The notes under the pieces are model-generated. The model ran no database searches and was not told where the DNA came from. It was given only the letters and a program-made list of their open reading frames with translations. From Streptomyces noursei ATCC 11455 (GTDB taxonomy: Bacteria > Actinomycetota > Actinomycetes > Streptomycetales > Streptomycetaceae), in NCBI RefSeq assembly GCF_001704275.1, contig NZ_CP011533.1, positions 1,240,001 to 1,304,000 on the forward strand: a DNA stretch of 64,000 bases, given 5' to 3'. Position numbers and translations under genes: made by a program. Shown here piece after piece: positions 62,726-64,000 of this stretch. The number at the start of each line of letters is the position of its first letter. Positions within the stretch are counted from its first letter, which is position 1.

Positions 62726-63685
62726 ATGCATCACAGCGGGCACGGCATGGACGGCATGAACATGGATCTGCCGCCGTTCACGCTGGGGCGGGGCCTCGCG
62801 TTCGGCGGTGACGCGTTCTTCCTCGTCGGCTGTCTGCTGGGGCTGGCGCTGTACGTCTGGGCGGTGGTCCGACTGCGACGGCGCGGGGACGGGTGGCCGA
62901 TGGGCCGGCTCGTCGCCTGGGTGCTGGGCGTGCTGACGGTGGCGGTGACGATGTGCACCAAGCTGAACGACTACGGCATGGCGATGTTCAGCGTCCACAT
63001 GGTCCAGCACATGATCATCAGCATGCTGTCGCCGATCCTGCTGCTGCTCGGGGCGCCGGTGACGCTGGCGCTGCGCGCCCTGCCGACCGCCGGACGCGGC
63101 CGCAAGGGGCCGCGCGAGCTGCTGGTGGCGCTGCTGCACAGCCGCTACATGCGGATCATCACGCACCCGGCGTTCACCATCCCGCTGTTCATCGCGAGCC
63201 TCTACGCGCTGTACTTCACCCCGCTGTTCGACTTCCTGATGCAGTCCCGGACCGGGCACATCGCGATGATGGTGCACTTCCTGGCGGTGGGGCTGGTCTT
63301 CTTCTGGCCGATCATGGGCGTCGACCCGGGCCCGCACCGTCCGGGGTACGTGATGCGGATGCTGGAGCTGTTCGCCGGGATGCCGTTCCACGCGTTCTTC
63401 GGCATCGCGCTGATGATGGCGTCCGAGCCGATGGTGGACACCTTCCTGCACCCGCCGGCCACGCTGGGCATCGAGGCGCTGGGCGACCAGCAGGCGGCCG
63501 GCGGGATCGCCTGGGCGTTCAGCGAGATCCCGTCGGTGGTGGTGCTGATCGCGCTGGTCTTCCAGTGGTACAAGTCCGAGGAGCGCCAGTCGGCGCGCGC
63601 GGACCGGGCCGCGGAGCGGAACGGCGACAAGGACCTGGCGGACTACAACGCCTATCTGGCCTCGCTCAACGCCCGGGGGCGGTGA
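62726..63685 (+). CDS. CtaG-family cytochrome c oxidase assembly membrane protein
   Basis: 319 residues with about seven membrane helices. A His/Met-rich N-terminus (MHHSGHGMDGMNMD) may bind copper. VHMVQHMIISMLSPILLLLG and HFLAVGLVFFWPIMGVDPGP are typical of the caa3_CtaG family. It is thought to aid copper-dependent oxidase assembly. AGGAG lies 8 bases upstream of the ATG. Confidence 0.92.
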   Translation: MHHSGHGMDGMNMDLPPFTLGRGLAFGGDAFFLVGCLLGLALYVWAVVRLRRRGDGWPMGRLVAWVLGVLTVAVTMCTKLNDYGMAMFSVHMVQHMIISMLSPILLLLGAPVTLALRALPTAGRGRKGPRELLVALLHSRYMRIITHPAFTIPLFIASLYALYFTPLFDFLMQSRTGHIAMMVHFLAVGLVFFWPIMGVDPGPHRPGYVMRMLELFAGMPFHAFFGIALMMASEPMVDTFLHPPATLGIEALGDQQAAGGIAWAFSEIPSVVVLIALVFQWYKSEERQSARADRAAERNGDKDLADYNAYLASLNARGR

Positions 63686-63752
63686 GAGCGGGAGGCACGC
63701 GGGACGCGGACGGCCGGAAACGGCCACCGCGGCGCGGTCGGTCATCTGGCGG

Positions 63753-63797
63753 CACGGGCCGCGGCCGGGGACGATGGTTCCCTGGCCGCGGCCCGTG
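63753..63797 (+). terminator. Hairpin after the ctaG-type gene
   Basis: Perfect 14-bp stem CACGGGCCGCGGCC / GGCCGCGGCCCGTG with a 17-base loop. Confidence 0.75.
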
Positions 63798-63837
63798 GCG
63801 TTGTGTCCCCGGGCCGCCGCGTGAGGAGGTTGCGGGT

Positions 63838-63996
63838 ATGCCCGGATCTGCCAGAGCGATGGCCGTCTGCACGGTGTGCGGGCTGGTGGCGGCGTCCGCC
63901 TACACCGTGGCGTTGGGCGGCAACGGCTGGGTGTGGTTCCTGTGGGTGGTGCTGGCGCTGGTGACCGTCAGGGTGGTGACGGCGCGCGGGACCTGA
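63838..63996 (+). CDS. Small two-helix membrane protein
   Basis: 52 residues. MAVCTVCGLVAASAYTVALG and WVWFLWVVLALVTVRVVTA are two membrane spans separated by a short GGNG turn. GAGGAGG lies at good spacing before the ATG. Function unknown; the small size is complete since a TGA lies at 63994. Confidence 0.75.
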   Translation: MPGSARAMAVCTVCGLVAASAYTVALGGNGWVWFLWVVLALVTVRVVTARGT

Positions 63997-64000
63997 GCCG

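Overview
The window is high-GC chromosomal DNA from a Streptomyces (or very close actinomycete). The evidence is GC-biased codon use, an A-factor-type gamma-butyrolactone locus, a MurT/GatD pair, a partial small subunit of the actinobacterial high-affinity hydrogenase type, and secreted proteins and mobile-element genes of streptomycete type.

Left arm (1-19.9 kb), mostly core-like genes: a hydrogenase small subunit cut by the window edge, a DUF4232 lipoprotein, leuA with a divergent GntR regulator, a DHA2 efflux pump carrying a C-terminal beta-domain tail, and a butyrolactone locus (receptor, AfsA-type synthase, SDR reductase) with a promoter-embedded autoregulatory element. An alkylation-repair pair (Ada-AlkA fusion and Ogt), a P450 and the glyoxylate pathway set gcl/hyi/glxR follow. 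gcl and hyi share a conserved operator just downstream of matching promoters. A pseudogene fusing a sensor-kinase remnant to a family-2 glycosyltransferase remnant ends this arm.

Middle (20-56.5 kb), accessory DNA built by repeated insertion. The intact acyl-CoA dehydrogenase gene at 56516-57739 has its 3' end duplicated twice to the left: a perfect 94-bp direct repeat at 32048-32141 and an older, diverged relic at 21394-21490. The 32.0-56.6 kb segment therefore looks like an integrative element inserted at the 3' end of that gene, next to an older island (21.4-32.0 kb). The older island carries an initiator tRNA, ArsR/MFS and GNAT/VOC genes, a Tat-exported phosphatase and several broken oxidoreductase genes. 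The younger element holds a prophage-derived lysis cassette (holin-like, collagen-like, membrane protein, HNH-like, broken endolysin), an IS110 element, pentapeptide-repeat proteins, a CYTH protein, and a minus-strand array (46.2-53.4 kb) of HTH regulators, zinc-ribbon recombinase-like proteins and tyrosine recombinases. One of these has an in-frame UGA at a zinc-ribbon Cys position. An IS5-family element with a canonical CCCAAAA slippery site has truncated the integrase at the right end. A block with an HTH gene, a secreted 'MRKLQK' protein and a strong terminator is present twice (30.8-31.9 and 43.7-44.5 kb).

Right arm (56.5-64 kb) returns to core genes: acyl-CoA dehydrogenase and a divergent TetR with two operator palindromes, peptide deformylase, the murT-gatD operon, pfkA, a CtaG-family gene and a small membrane protein. 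Many accessory genes are frameshifted or truncated, so decay is a main theme of the middle region.
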